In this document: in pieces, positions 1 through 11,227 of the stretch
How positions within the stretch are numbered: position 1 is the first letter of the stretch
How the letters are laid out: each line of letters starts with the position of its first letter
DNA from: Marvania coccoides
Lineage: Eukaryota > Chlorophyta > Trebouxiophyceae > Chlorellales > Chlorellaceae
NCBI GenBank assembly: GCA_963854735.1
Contig: OY978097.1
Span: 744,001 to 808,000, forward strand
DNA length: 64,000 nt
Reading direction: 5' to 3'
Made by a program: the position numbers and the translations under genes
Notes under the pieces: generated by a model
The model's database searches: none
Seen by the model: only the letters and a program-made list of their open reading frames with translations
Told to the model about the DNA's origin: nothing

Positions 1-2742
1 CTCTTTCTCGTACCACAGAGCCTTTCAATCCCGCCTTTTCCAACGCCTGCTCTGCGCCACGCACGCCAGCTTTGCTCCCAATTTGGGCAGCGCTGCGCTC
101 GATCAAGCGCTCTCCTTCAGCGATGAAAAACATACGCATTAATACCAATACATTATTTGGTTTAAAGTCGAGAAGAAAAAAAATTGGCGGACAAGCTCTT
201 ATTGATTGTTTTTCTGATCTCGTTTCAGAAGCAACAAATGAAATAAGTCTTACCAGCCTTTTCGGCCGCTCCTTTTGCTATCCTCTCTCCAGCCCTGAAG
301 TTTTCCAGACAGGTGGCAATGCGTGAGTGAAATAAAATGATATAGTTGACGGGGGAGGAGGAACAAGCACCGCATTGAAAGAGAAACGCTGTGTTGATAG
401 CTGCATTACCTCTCAGCCAAGCGCTCGCCAGCTCTTTCGGCCGCCCTGAAAATTCATGCAGTGCAAAGCGCGTGAGAACGCCGACAATGAATGGTTCAAA
501 CGCGAAAAAGGGCTCATTGTCGTGGCACTTTATTTCACCTTTCAGCCAAGCGCTCCCCAGCCCGTTCTGCGGCCCTTTCAGCCGCGCGCTCGGCTAAGCG
601 CTCGCCTACGATGACAAGGGGAAATTAAAAGAACGTAGAATTGTCAAGCACTTCGAACTGGCTTCATAATGTAAACTTTAGCAAAGAGAATGGCCTACCT
701 GCTCGCTCTGCTGCTCTTTCTGCAATTCGTTCTCCTGAAAAGAAAAAATAAGCAAGGAAAACAAAAATTAGTCGGCGAGCAAAATGCGGGATTAAACTTC
801 CAGCATGAGCCATGGAGAACATACATATTTAGATGCGTTTTCCGAGAATATTTCAATGTCGCACCTGCGCTTTCGGCCGCGCGCTCAGCGATCTTTTCAC
901 CGGCTCTGGAGAAGAAGACAAAAATGTTATTCTACAAACAAACAAAATGCAGCAAACAAACATCCTCCCATCTATTCTACCTTTCCACCAAGCGTTCGCC
1001 AGCATGTTCAGCGGCTCTGCAGATGCAAGGCCGATGAACGAGTGATACGCCGATCAAGAGACGCTGCCTCTCAAAAGCTTATTGAATCACGACAGTAAGG
1101 GTTGTCCCAATTACCTTTCCGCAATGCGCTCACCAACGCGCTCGACTACCCTTTCCCCGGCACGCTCGGCTATTCTGCAGGCAAGGGCGCAGAATAAACA
1201 AAATATTAAAGGCAGCAATTCCTGTTTTATTCTTGCTCCCTCGACAAATTAATTTGAACTGCTGCCAAGTCGTGTGTGTGTTATTTTCTATTCACCTTTC
1301 GGCCAGGCGCTCTCCTGCTCGTTCTGCAGCGCGTTCAGCGATGCGTTCGCCGGCACGCTCAGCTACACGCTCCCCTGAAAGCAAAAGAAAGAAATTAAGA
1401 AAAGAAGGTCAAACTTGCTTGCTCCTCAGGTAAGGCGTGTACATGTGATGGGCAAAGTAGCGCCTAGTTTACCAGCTTACCGGCTTTCTCTGCGACTCTT
1501 TCAGCCAACCGCTCGCCTGAAAACCCCGACAACAGAAAAGCCATGCATGAGCCAAACAATTGAATGAAGCTGCTCAAAAAGGTGCTTCATTTCAACAACC
1601 ACGCGTACCTGCTCGTTCTGCTGCGCGCTCTGCAAGCCTCTCGCCGGCTCTACAAAAATTACAGATGGGGGAAGCGGCAAATTTGAATGGAAATAACAAA
1701 GCAGAGGCTACTAAGGAAAAATATGGCTGCTACGACTGTACCTCTCAGCAAGGCGCTCTCCAGCTCTTTCAGCAGCCCTGCAAAACAGTTTATTAGTCGG
1801 TTATAGTAGGAGCGTTGAGTTGATAATGCATTTTTTCCTCCCGAAAAGGCAGTGAAGCAGAACCCAAACACGCTGCTGCTCTTGTAGATGTACCTCTCAG
1901 CTAGACGCTCTCCAGCCCTGTGCAGTTTGAGGGGGTACACATTAGAAAGCGAAGAACTAAGCGGCGGAAAAAACAATGCACTGAATTCTCACCTTTCAGC
2001 CGCTTTGGTCCCCACATTCTTGGCTGCCCTGCCCATGAGGGTGTCCACCATTCGCTCCAAAACGCCAAACCTAAAACAAAATAAAACACAGCAGCAACGT
2101 TGAAAATATTATTTTCTTCCAACGCCAATGTATCTTCTTTCCAGCTTGTTTGATTTAAGGTCACTGTGAGTGGTGGGTGCCAGAGATGAATGAGTTGGAT
2201 GGCCGTTGAGACTTTCCAGCTGGCTTTGGTTTGTGAAAGATTAAGAGCATGCTGAACAGTTAGCTAAATTGTTGAAACAAATTATATATCTAATTTTTTT
2301 CATATGCCCGATAAGCACCGAGGATAATTAAGCTCAGTCTTATTTCTCAACAAAAATAAGATTTAAAGAGACCCCATAGCTATGGTGCACCGACTCACGT
2401 CACTTTTTCGGAGACCCTGTGCGTAGTTTGGTGCTTCGCTCCATGCAGCGGATCGTGTTCGTGGTCAGAGTAAGAGTGGTGAGAGTGGTCCATCGATTCG
2501 GTGGCAGAAGTAGACGAAAGGGAGCCATTGTGAGAGCCCTGCACTGGAGCATCGGCGACGGAGTCACCTGCAGCTGCTTGAACGCTGTCAGACTCCGGCT
2601 CTTTGTTCTCAGTCTTTTGGCACTGGTGTCGGATGATCCTGGCGCCACTGTGGCGCAAAATGTTTCTCGGATAAATCGTATAATTTTGAGTAGTGAGCGA
2701 ACCCGCCTGCCACAGCAGGCGGGCGTGCATACAGGAAGCCAT
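1..2742 (-). CDS. xAER tetrapeptide-repeat protein, probably organelle-targeted; 3' end outside window
   Basis: I do not recognise the family. Exons on the minus strand, chosen by GT-AG sites and phase: 2742-2399, 2070-1993, 1917-1894, 1777-1742, 1649-1609, 1516-1481, 1374-1296, 1174-1115, 1016-981, 905-865, 734-699, 605-539, 445-410, 294-254 and 114-1, continuing past the window edge. All junction phases match (1069 nt, 356 codons). Residues 1-44 contain no acidic residue and several Arg, as in a mitochondrial or plastid leader. Residues about 45-114 are polar with a His-rich stretch. Exon 2 ends in the first tetrad. From there the protein is a continuous 4-residue repeat, [A/L/I/V]-[A/G]-E-R, of 45 tetrads, then decays into a related Ala/Gly/Lys-rich sequence. 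A long charged, Ala-rich helix is expected. The first Met in the open exon was taken as the start; an upstream 5' exon is possible. Confidence 0.75.
254..1777 (-). repeat. Higher-order exon-block repeat inside the tetrapeptide-repeat gene
   Basis: In transcript order the exon lengths are 36-41-36-79, then 60, then 36-41-36-67, then 36-41 followed by the last visible exon. The intron phases in each block are 2-2, 2-1, 1-1 and 1-2. The 36/41/36 pattern with identical phases recurs at 1777-1481, 1016-699 and 445-254. This points to duplication of a multi-exon segment, introns included, rather than of single codon units. Introns are about 40 to 150 nt and look more diverged than the exons. Confidence 0.75.
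2301..2357 (+). repeat. Dispersed intronic repeat, copy 1
   Basis: A 57-nt segment starting catatgcccgataagcaccg is identical by eye to 52198-52254 and resembles the reverse complement of 10990-11045. It lies in intron 1 of the tetrapeptide-repeat gene. The similarity to the third copy extends on both sides, through a ctttaaatctt-like stretch and an A-run. Confidence 0.8.
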
Positions 2743-3344
2743 CAGCTTTATTATTTTCAAGTTGACAAAATATAAAGAAACCCAAGGATGCAAGGATTCA
2801 CACAAATTTGGTGCAAAGGCCACGTGTCAAAAAAAAGCCAGCTGCTTCGCATGCTGGCCCATACAGCCCTGCCTCCTGAATATGAGTAAACTGCGTCTGC
2901 CTGGCACTTTCAGATAAGAGTCAGCTCTATCCGGTGGAATCAGTTCCTCACCGGAGAGATAATTTCGGGCTCGCTGAAAACAAATTATCACGACTGCCTC
3001 CTTTTTAGCTTGAACTGATGAAATGATTGTACCGCTGGCAAAAAGACCCATTCTTTACGCCCCCAAAAGCTCTTCAAACGTGCAGTGACATTTCAAGTGT
3101 TTACAAACAAGAATATTTGGGGGTCCGTCAGCGACAGCCTCCACCAAACAACGGCCCCGCGCCTGAAAGCGACAGAGAATGATAAGTGTAATATCGTACA
3201 TCATACAAAGGGCGGACTCGACAGAAAGAAAGAAATCGAGGTCTGCTTGTCAATTCATGCGGTTGGGAAAGGGAAATTCTTCTGGCATTAAAAAAAAAGA
3301 TGAAAACACGGTCGGGAGCGTTAGGAGTGTAGAAAGCGGGCGCA
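2743..3344. other. Intergenic, no gene supported
   Basis: This 0.6 kb separates two minus-strand genes and should hold the promoter and 5' UTR of the tetrapeptide-repeat gene and the 3' UTR of SNF7. A minus-strand open frame at 2827-3051 has no recognisable similarity or GC-rich codon bias. A splice-acceptor-like and donor-like pair near 2970 could mark a non-coding 5' exon, but this is weak. Confidence 0.4.
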
Positions 3345-4240
3345 CTAAGACGCTGCCAGCTCTGCCTCCAGCTCCGCCAGCTCGTCCTCTGTGGTCTTAG
3401 CTTTCGAGGGCTTTGTGGAAGGCACGCTGGGCATGTCCAGCCTCTCCCCTGCAGCAGGGAGCTTGCTGGGGATGGTCGCCGGCTGCATCAGCTCCTCGTC
3501 CAGCTGCAGCGCCTCCATCTCCGCCAGTTCCGCTGCAAGGTCATCTTCGTCGATTCCTGCCGCGGTGCCCAGTGGCACCGCCATAGCTCGCTCGATCTCC
3601 GCCGCCTGGTCCGCCGCCTCCTGGATCTCGTCCATCACCTCCTCCACCTTTTCGATCTTAAACTGAGCCATGGTGGCCTTTTGCACGCTGGCTGCCTCTT
3701 TCATGGTGGACACCGTCTGGACGTGCAGCTGCGTGACCTCCAGCGTCTGTTGCTGCTCCATCAACCGCATGATATTGTTATCCATCCCCTCTAGCTGCTT
3801 AATCAGCAGCGCCTTCTTCTTTATCGCCATGGTTGCGCCTGTGTGCAAAAAGGGCGAGCGTTGGAGAGGGTGTGTACACGAGGAGAGAGGTGTTTGCCGG
3901 GGATATGGGCTCTCAGAATCGCAGAGACCACTCACCAGTTTTGTTTCCAGAACGCACGCACTGCTTTGCCTTTTCGAGTTCAGCCTCGATCCTTTTCTCC
4001 AAGACCTCTTTTCGTTTTTCCAACAGCTCCAAAGTCTGTAATCGCAAGGAAGGAGGGGTGTGAGTTGCTTGGGAGGTCTTGGCGGGCCCAGCACAGCCCT
4101 CGAAGCCCAGGGTGGGACGAAACGCGGAGGGAACTCGCCTCTGAGAGCTGCTGGATGGACTCCATTGTGCGCGTTGTGACATTGCTGGAAACAGGGCCGC
4201 CCCCGCTCTTGGTGGGGCCACCAAAGAGCCGCTGGAACAT
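3345..4240 (-). CDS. SNF7: SNF7/CHMP4 (VPS32), ESCRT-III subunit
   Basis: Core ESCRT-III subunit that polymerises on membranes for multivesicular-body sorting and other membrane scission. Exons 4240-4139, 4035-3936 and 3838-3345 give 231 aa. The N-terminus (MFQRLFGG) matches the amphipathic start of the family. A basic, Lys-rich helical hairpin follows (LEKRKEVLEKRIEAELEKAK, then AIKKKALLIKQLEGM). The C-terminal third is acidic (DEDDLAAELAEME, EDELAELEAELAAS), as expected for the autoinhibitory and Vps4/ALIX-interacting tail. Intron 1 uses a GC donor (CAGAG|GCGAGT) and intron 2 a GT donor. The length is normal for CHMP4. It is divergent from the PDR transporter across a repeat-filled spacer. 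Confidence 0.93.
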
Positions 4241-4435
4241 GCCTGGGGGAGTGTTCAAAATTAATTGAAGTCGAATCGAAAAAAGTCTTGACTGAATAAA
4301 CAACAACCGGCTTGCGCCGGTGTGTTCAGACCGAAAAAGATCAAAAGTGGGTTTTGTTCTTAATTTTTATTTCGTTTTTGAAAATTTGGAGAGAGAAGGA
4401 AAAGACGACTTCCAGCTTGCTGTTGCAACAAGGCA

Positions 4436-4656
4436 GAAAACTCACACAACGTATCAGTTTTTTACATGTAGAAAACTCACACAGTGTAGAAAACTGAGTT
4501 TTCTACATGAAGAAAACTCACACAGTCACTGTGACAGTGTAGAAAAAAACTTACGCAGCGTAGAAAACTGAGTTTTCCTCATTTGAGAAACCAATGTAGA
4601 AACTGAGTTTTATACATGGAGAAAACTCACACAGAGTAGACTACTGAGTTTCATGC
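4436..4656. repeat. Tandem palindromic repeat between SNF7 and the ABC transporter
   Basis: About five degenerate units built on gaaaactcacacag and gtagaaaactgagttttctac. The latter (4486-4506) is a perfect 9-nt inverted repeat around a tga loop. A second palindrome-like core (gtcactgtgac) lies near 4526. Units begin near 4436, 4470, 4511, 4586 and 4620 and vary in length from about 34 to 75 nt. The repeat sits in the shared upstream region of two divergent genes. Confidence 0.75.
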
Positions 4657-5048
4657 CGAAAAAAACTTGCCATTACAAGGGTAGAAAGTATTTGGCATTG
4701 CATAATCTACCTGTCATGAAATATCGAGTGCTCGCGTCAATTTAAACTGGCAAAATGAATGGGTTTCGCTCATTCTCGTCTCAAATATATGCATTAATCG
4801 AATTGAAGGTGAGAACTGGCTCTTCTCGATCGCTTATTTTTGTTTAGATGGGCCGCATCAACCTCCGCTCTTTGAACCGACTTGGACCTCCCGCAATGGT
4901 TGAATTCTAGTACATTGTGGACTGAAATAACATACGAATAGTCAACTCCCGCTGAACAGTCTGCATCTTCTTCTCCCCAGGTTCAATTTGATTTCTGTGG
5001 CCTTGTTTTTCGCAATTCCGTGGCTGTAAACCTAGCCTCCACCCAAGA

Positions 5049-8000
5049 ATGAGCTCCAAGGAGCGCTTGCGCTCCGCGGTGCTGCCTCCCGCCATCAGCC
5101 GGCGGACTCAAGCGGATAGACTCCAGCGGATGGACTCCAGCGGCACCGTCAATGTCAAGAAGCTCAACCGACGAGCTTCCAAAGCGCTGCTCGATGGTGT
5201 CCTTGACGCGCACGGTGCCCATGACGACCAGTCCATCCTCTTGGAGAAGGTCCGCCACAGGCTAGAAGCCGTCGGACTTTCACCCCCTTGTGTTGAAGTC
5301 CGGTACCACGACCTCAAGGTGTCAGTTGACACCACAGTGGCAGCCCGCCACGTGCCCACCATGCTGGGCCCCCTCAGCAAGCTGTTCGCCACCAAAAAGG
5401 ACGGCCAGTCGCGCACCACCCGGCTGGACCTGCTGGCACCATGCTCTGGCGTGTTGAAGCCTGGCAGGCTGGCGCTGGTGCTGGGCCCCCCTGGCTCTGG
5501 CCGCACCACCTTCCTCCGCGCCCTCACCGGCCGCGCGCAGGCCCAGTCGGACCTGAAGGCAAGCGACAGCGATCTTTTTTCCCCTCTTCATTGTATCGAT
5601 GTACTACTTTTGAAAAAGACTAATTATGTGCAAACCTGATTTGTTTTCAGGTGGCTGGCGAGGTGACGTACAACGGCAAGCACCTGGATGAGTTCGAGCC
5701 TGCGCACGCTGCGGCCTACGTCGGCCAGCAAGACCTGCATTACGGCGAGCTCACCGTGGCGGAGACTTTGGACTTTGCAGCGCAGTGCTTCGGCGCCAAG
5801 CCGCTGCGGGAGCTGCTGGAGGTGCTGCACGACAAAGAAGAGGCGCTGGGCATCACGCCTGACCCCTCAGTTGACGCTTTCATGAAGGCGTCGGCCTGGG
5901 GCGGCAGCAATACGGTGGACGTTGAGCTCACCATCAAGCTGCTGGGGCTGCAGAACTGCGCGGACACCGTGGTGGGGAACGCCATGCTGCGGGGGGTCAG
6001 CGGCGGCGAGAAGAAGCGCGTGACCAGCGGTGAGATCCTTGTGGGTCCTGCTCGCGTGCTCCTCGGCGACGAGATTTCCACGGGCCTGGATTCCCGCACC
6101 ACAACGGCCGTGGTGAGCTACCTTCGCGGCTGGACAAAGGCGCTGAACGGCACCGTCGCCCTGGCGCTACTGCAGCCCACCCCCGAGACCTACGAGCTGT
6201 TTGACGACGTCATTCTGCTGTCATCGGGCGTAGTGGTGTACTCTGGCCCGCGCGAGGGCGTACTTCCTTTCTTTTCCAAGCTGGGCTTTGAGTGCCCCGC
6301 CCGCTGTGGCGTGGCGGAGTTCTTGCAGGAGGTGACCACCCCCACAGACCAGCAGAAGTACTGGTCTTACCCTGGAGGGCGGGAGTACGCGTATGTTCCT
6401 GCAGCTGCAATGGCGGACGCGTTTGCGGAGACCGACGCAGCGGAGGCTACCGCCGTCGCCCTGGGGCACCCCTACCAGGCCCCCAGCGGCGACCAGCGCC
6501 TGGCGGCCATCCCGCTGCCCAAGGAAACGTACGGCGCAAGCTACTGGAAGATGTGGAAGGCTAACGGGGCGCGGCAGACCAAGCTGCAGAGCCGCAACGC
6601 CATGTTCCTGTACGTGCGGCTGTTCCAGATCGTGCTGATGAGCGCGGTGACTGGGACTGTGTACCTAAAAAACCGAGGGAAGGACAGCGTGGACGACGGT
6701 AACCTCATCATGGGCAGCGTCTTCTTCTCTATGATTTACATGTGAGTAGTTTGAAATTTTTGAGTGCTTTGCTGTTTTTCTTCCTTTTATTTTTCAACTC
6801 GATTCTTCTTCTTCCTTCGGAATGCAGGCTCATGGCTGGTATCGCTGAGCAGCACGTGCTGGCTGAGCGCCTGCCGGTGTTCTACCGCCAGCGCGAGATG
6901 AAAATGTATCCCGGCTCTGCCTTTGCTCTGCCGGCCTTCCTGTGGCGCCTGCCCTACTGCCTCCTGGACGCCCTCCTGTGGTCCGCCATCATGTACTTCG
7001 CTGTGGGGCTGGATGCCAGCGCCGACCGCTTCTTCATGTTTGTCTTTCTGATGTTCCTCACAGCGGTGTGGTCCACGTCTCTCAACCAAGCCGTCTGCTC
7101 AGTGGTCCCCACTGAATCCGCACAGGCGGTTGCCATGTTCATCATCATGATTCTTCTGGTCAACGGCGGGTGAGCTGCCACATCATCACTGTACATATCC
7201 CAAAATAATTTCAATTTAGTTTGAGCGCTGCAGTATAATTCATAATCAATTTCATTTCCCCCCTTCTTTTTTTCTTGATTCTAGGTACGTGGTCGTCAAG
7301 AGCGTCATTCCCGGCGCGTGGAAGGCCGCCTACTACGCCAATCCCTGGTTCTACCTCACCCAGGCGCTGGCTATCAACGAATTCACCGGCTCTTCGTGGA
7401 GCGCCCCCTACAATACCACTGACGCTGCCAGCCCCACCCTGGGGCAGGCGGTCCTCATCTTCCGCGACTTTGACACCAGCTACAGCTGGGTGTGGTACGG
7501 TGAGTGAATACGCGTCGGAAATCTCACCCAGGTAGCAAGACAATTCCCAATTTCGAATGTCTTGAATGCTTCCGCTGCTATTTGTTTAGCAGCTGCTTGG
7601 TTTCTACTCCCATTGAGATCTGGCATTCTACCACTCATGTTCTCACTTTTCATTCTCCCCCCCCATAATCTTAAAAAAAAAATAGGCTGCATCATTGTGA
7701 TTGCCTCCACCGTGCTCAACGTCGGCATCTTCGTCCTGGCCGCCAACTACAAGTCTGCTCCGCGCCGCAAGGGCTTCATCACCGAGGACGCCCTGGCCGA
7801 GCTGGAGTGCAACCGAGAGGCCAAGCCCGTCCCCGCTTCAATGAAGAAAGACATCGAGATGGGCATGAAACGCACCGCCTCCATGGCCAAGCTCAAAGCC
7901 AACAGGGGCAGCAACGCGAGCCTGGCGTCCCTCGCCAACGCCAGCACCAACAATCTGGCAGCCCTGCTCAGCGCCAGCAACGGCGATCTGGCAGCCATGG

Positions 8001-10399
8001 CTGAAGGCAACGGCAGCGGCAACAGCCCCGCCACTGCGGCGGCGGTTTCTCTGGACACCCCACCTGCTTTGGCCCCGGTCAAACCTGGCAAGGTGGCTGG
8101 GGGGGACTTCGCTGGGCCTCCCTCGCCGTCCTCTTCCTCGCTGCCCTTTGAGCCCATGAGCTTGACCTTCCAGGACGTGAGCTACAGCGTGCCCGTGCCA
8201 AAATCCACGCCCGCCGCCGACATCCGCATCGCCAAGGAGGGCCCCCACGCGGAGCAGTTGCAGCTGCTGTGAGTAGGAGCTGTTTGCACAACATAAATGC
8301 AGTCTTATTGTGTTTTTCAACATGCAACGCTGTATGGTTGGTTGGTTATTTTATTTGGCTGATTGACGCTGATGTTCTTAATTTTTTTCAACTGCAGGCA
8401 CAACATCAGCGGCAGCTTCCGCCCTGGAGTACTGTCGGCCCTCATGGGAGCGTCCGGCGCCGGCAAAACCACGCTGATGGACGTGCTGGCCGGGCGCAAG
8501 ACCGGCGGCAGGGTGACTGGCGACATTCGCATCAGCGGGTTCCCCAAGGACCAGCAGACGTTTGCGCGAGTCAGCGCCTACGTTGAACAGGAAGACACCC
8601 ACTTTGCGGAGTGCACGGTGGAAGAAGCGCTGGAGTTTAGCGCCGCGCTGCGCCTGCCTTCCTCCGTCAGCACCGCTGCCCGCCACGCGTTTGTAAAAGA
8701 GGTGATAAAATTTTTATTTTGTTTTTGCCAAGAAAATAAAGGGATGGTTTTTTACTTCTCTCCTTCTTTCCACCACCTTTCTACCGATTACAGGTCACCA
8801 GCTTGGTGGAGCTGGGCCGCCTGAGCGAGGCCATCATCGGCAACCTGGGTGAGGGCGCCAGCCTGAGCATTGAGCAGCGCAAGCGTCTGACGATCGCCAT
8901 TGAGATGGTGTCCAACCCCTCCATCCTGTTCATGGACGAGCCCACCACAGGCCTGGACGCCCGCGGCGCCTCCGTGGTGATGAGCACCGTGCGGGCCACC
9001 GCCGCTACCGGCCGCACCGTTGTGTGCACCATTCACCAGCCGTCCATCGCTATCTTTGAGGCGTTCGACGAGCTGCTGGTGCTGAAACCCGGTGGGCACT
9101 GCATCTACAACGGTCCCATGGGCTTTGAGGCAGCTTCCCTTATTTCCTACTTCTCCGTCATCCCTGGCGTTGAGCCCATGCAACCGCAGGCGAATCCCGC
9201 CAACTGGATGCTGGAGCAGACCGCCCCCAGGCGTGAAACAGAGCTGGGGGTGGAATTTTCGGAGATCTTCGCCTCCAGCGAGGTCTCCAAGGCCGCGGTG
9301 GCGACCGCTGCCGCTGCTGCGGTACCCCCTCCGGGCGCTAAACCCCTGGAGTTTGCCAAAATGTCACCCATTCCCGTCTGGACGCAGTTCTGGCTGGTTC
9401 TGGCGCGGCTGTTTACCGTTTACTGGCGCATGCCTGGGTACAACATCTCTCGTTTCGCTGTGACCACGCTGGTAATGGTGGTTTTTGGCTCGCTTTTCTA
9501 CGGTCAAGGCCAGGCCTACCTCACCGACCCCAGCCCCGCCACTGTCATCAACATCGTGGGCGTGTTGTTTGTGTCGGCGTTGTTTATGGGCGCTACCAAT
9601 GGGATGACAGTCATGGCGGTGGTGGGAGAGCAGCGGAGGGTGTTTTATCGTGAGCGGGCTGCTGGAATGTGAGTTTTATCGATTTACTCCATTTTTATTG
9701 ACGAAAAATACGAAAAATTTGCATTCCAACGATGTTTAGTGTTTTTGAAATATATTTGCCCACTTTTGGATCCTAGTTTGTCCCACTGTTTATTGTTTAT
9801 TATTTACGCGCACTCTTCGTTCTTCCCCCGAACATCGTCGTAGGTACACCGAGCTGCCGTACGCCATCGCACAAGGGCTGGTGGAGGTGCCCTTCTTGCT
9901 GGTGCAGACCATGGTCTACGTGCTGCCTGTCTATTACCTCATCGGCTTTGACCCCGCTTCCGCCAAGGTGGCCTACTTCTTCCTGTTCTTCTTCCTCACG
10001 CTGTTTTACTTCACCGAATTCGGAGCTGCCTGCGCCAACCTTACGCCCGACTTGGGCCTGGCCACGCTCCTCATGTCCTTCATCTTCAATTTCATGACGC
10101 TCTTTGCGGGGCTGATGATCCCGGCAGCTGCCATCGGGTGGTACTGGCGCTGGTTCGTATACGTCAATCCAATTTCATGGACGCTCTACGCTCTGCTTAT
10201 GTCGCAGCTGGGCAACGTCGATACCACGATAGACAACTTTGGCAACGGCGTCATCAGCATCGCTGACTTTATGAGCGAGCGGTTTTCGTTTGACTACGAC
10301 ATGGTGCCGTACATCATTGCCATTCTCGCTGGCTTCGTCTTGCTCCTCAGAGGCGTCAGCGTGTACGCGCTCACCAAGATCAACTACCAGAACCGTTGA
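5049..10399 (+). CDS. Full-size PDR-type ABCG transporter
   Basis: Plasma-membrane-type ATP-driven exporter with reverse topology (NBD-TMD-NBD-TMD). Exons 5049-5558, 5651-6741, 6828-7169, 7285-7499, 7686-8268, 8398-8701, 8794-9668 and 9844-10399 join in phase to 1491 aa, the usual PDR length. NBD1 has GPPGSGRTT (about 146-154, Arg in place of the Walker A Lys), the signature VSGGEKKR and Walker [15 protein letters not shown]2 has a normal GASGAGKTT, the signature-like LSIEQRKR and [12 protein letters not shown]. The linker between the halves (exon 5) is Ala/Asn/Ser-rich low complexity. Intron 1 is GC-AG (TGAAG|GCAAGC). The substrate cannot be inferred. Confidence 0.95.
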
Positions 10400-11227
10400 G
10401 AAGAAACTCGAGTGGGAACCACTTTTCCGCGGGGGTTTTTCGTGGAGTATAGTTATTCTTTAGGGCAGGCAACATGTTGCATCGTCATGAAAAGCCTTTT
10501 GTCTAAAAATGGCCCCTTCTTTTTCTCAGTTCAGTCAGTTATTTAGCCATGCAATTTGAAAGTCGGATTTTTTTCCTTTACGCAGTATCTTTTAACAATA
10601 CCCGTATTGCATTATTCAATTATTTGTCATTTCAGTATTGCATTATTCAATTACTTGTCATTTATTGTCACATTCTTCTCTTTCTATCGATTTAAGCATG
10701 TTGCGATCGTCAGAAGCCTAGAATTTCATTTGTTTTTTTTTTAATAATGAAATGTGGATTACTTGTACAAAATTGGAATTTCTTGATTGTGCTACACTCA
10801 ATAGTTCGTATTACATATTGGTGTAACGTCTACTACCGAAGTCGCCCCTATAGAGAACCGCAAGTCGACGTGCCACAAATCAACAAACCCCGCCACAGTA
10901 AGGCTGAGCTGATCATGGACGATGGGAAACCTTTGAGTAAGAACTGAGCACCTACTACAGGCGTCCTCCCCCTGGGGACTCTTAAATCTTATTTTTGTTG
11001 AGAAATAGGAGGAGCTTAATTATCCCCGGAGTATACTGGGCTTATGAAAAAAATTGAGGGTTTATCCTCCGCATATGTAAAAATGGGTTACATATATATA
11101 TATTACAGTATTAGTAGGGTTTCATGGCATGGGCACAGGTAGATTTTTTTTTCAAAGGGTGTGCTATAATATTAGTACGGCCTAATGCGCCTTTCCAATA
11201 CCTTCACAAATGCATTTTTGTTCCTTT
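10400..11227. other. Intergenic between convergent genes, AT-rich
   Basis: This stretch holds the 3' regions of the PDR transporter and of the UFD2-E2 gene. Short open frames at 10556-10947 are AT-rich and have no recognisable similarity. The only structured item is the inverted third copy of the dispersed repeat near 10990-11045. Confidence 0.5.
10990..11045 (-). repeat. Dispersed repeat, copy 3 (inverted, diverged)
   Basis: Reads atttttgttgagaaata, then gagcttaattatcc, then ggg and ttatg. This is the reverse complement of the 2301-2357 element with a few substitutions and a small gap. Similarity continues upstream (ggggactcttaaatctt) and downstream (gaaaaaaatt) relative to copy 1. This copy is intergenic, not intronic. 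Confidence 0.7.

Noticed and set aside
4436..4656. CRISPR array
   Set aside because: Units are degenerate, spacing is irregular, there is no spacer structure, and the genome is eukaryotic.
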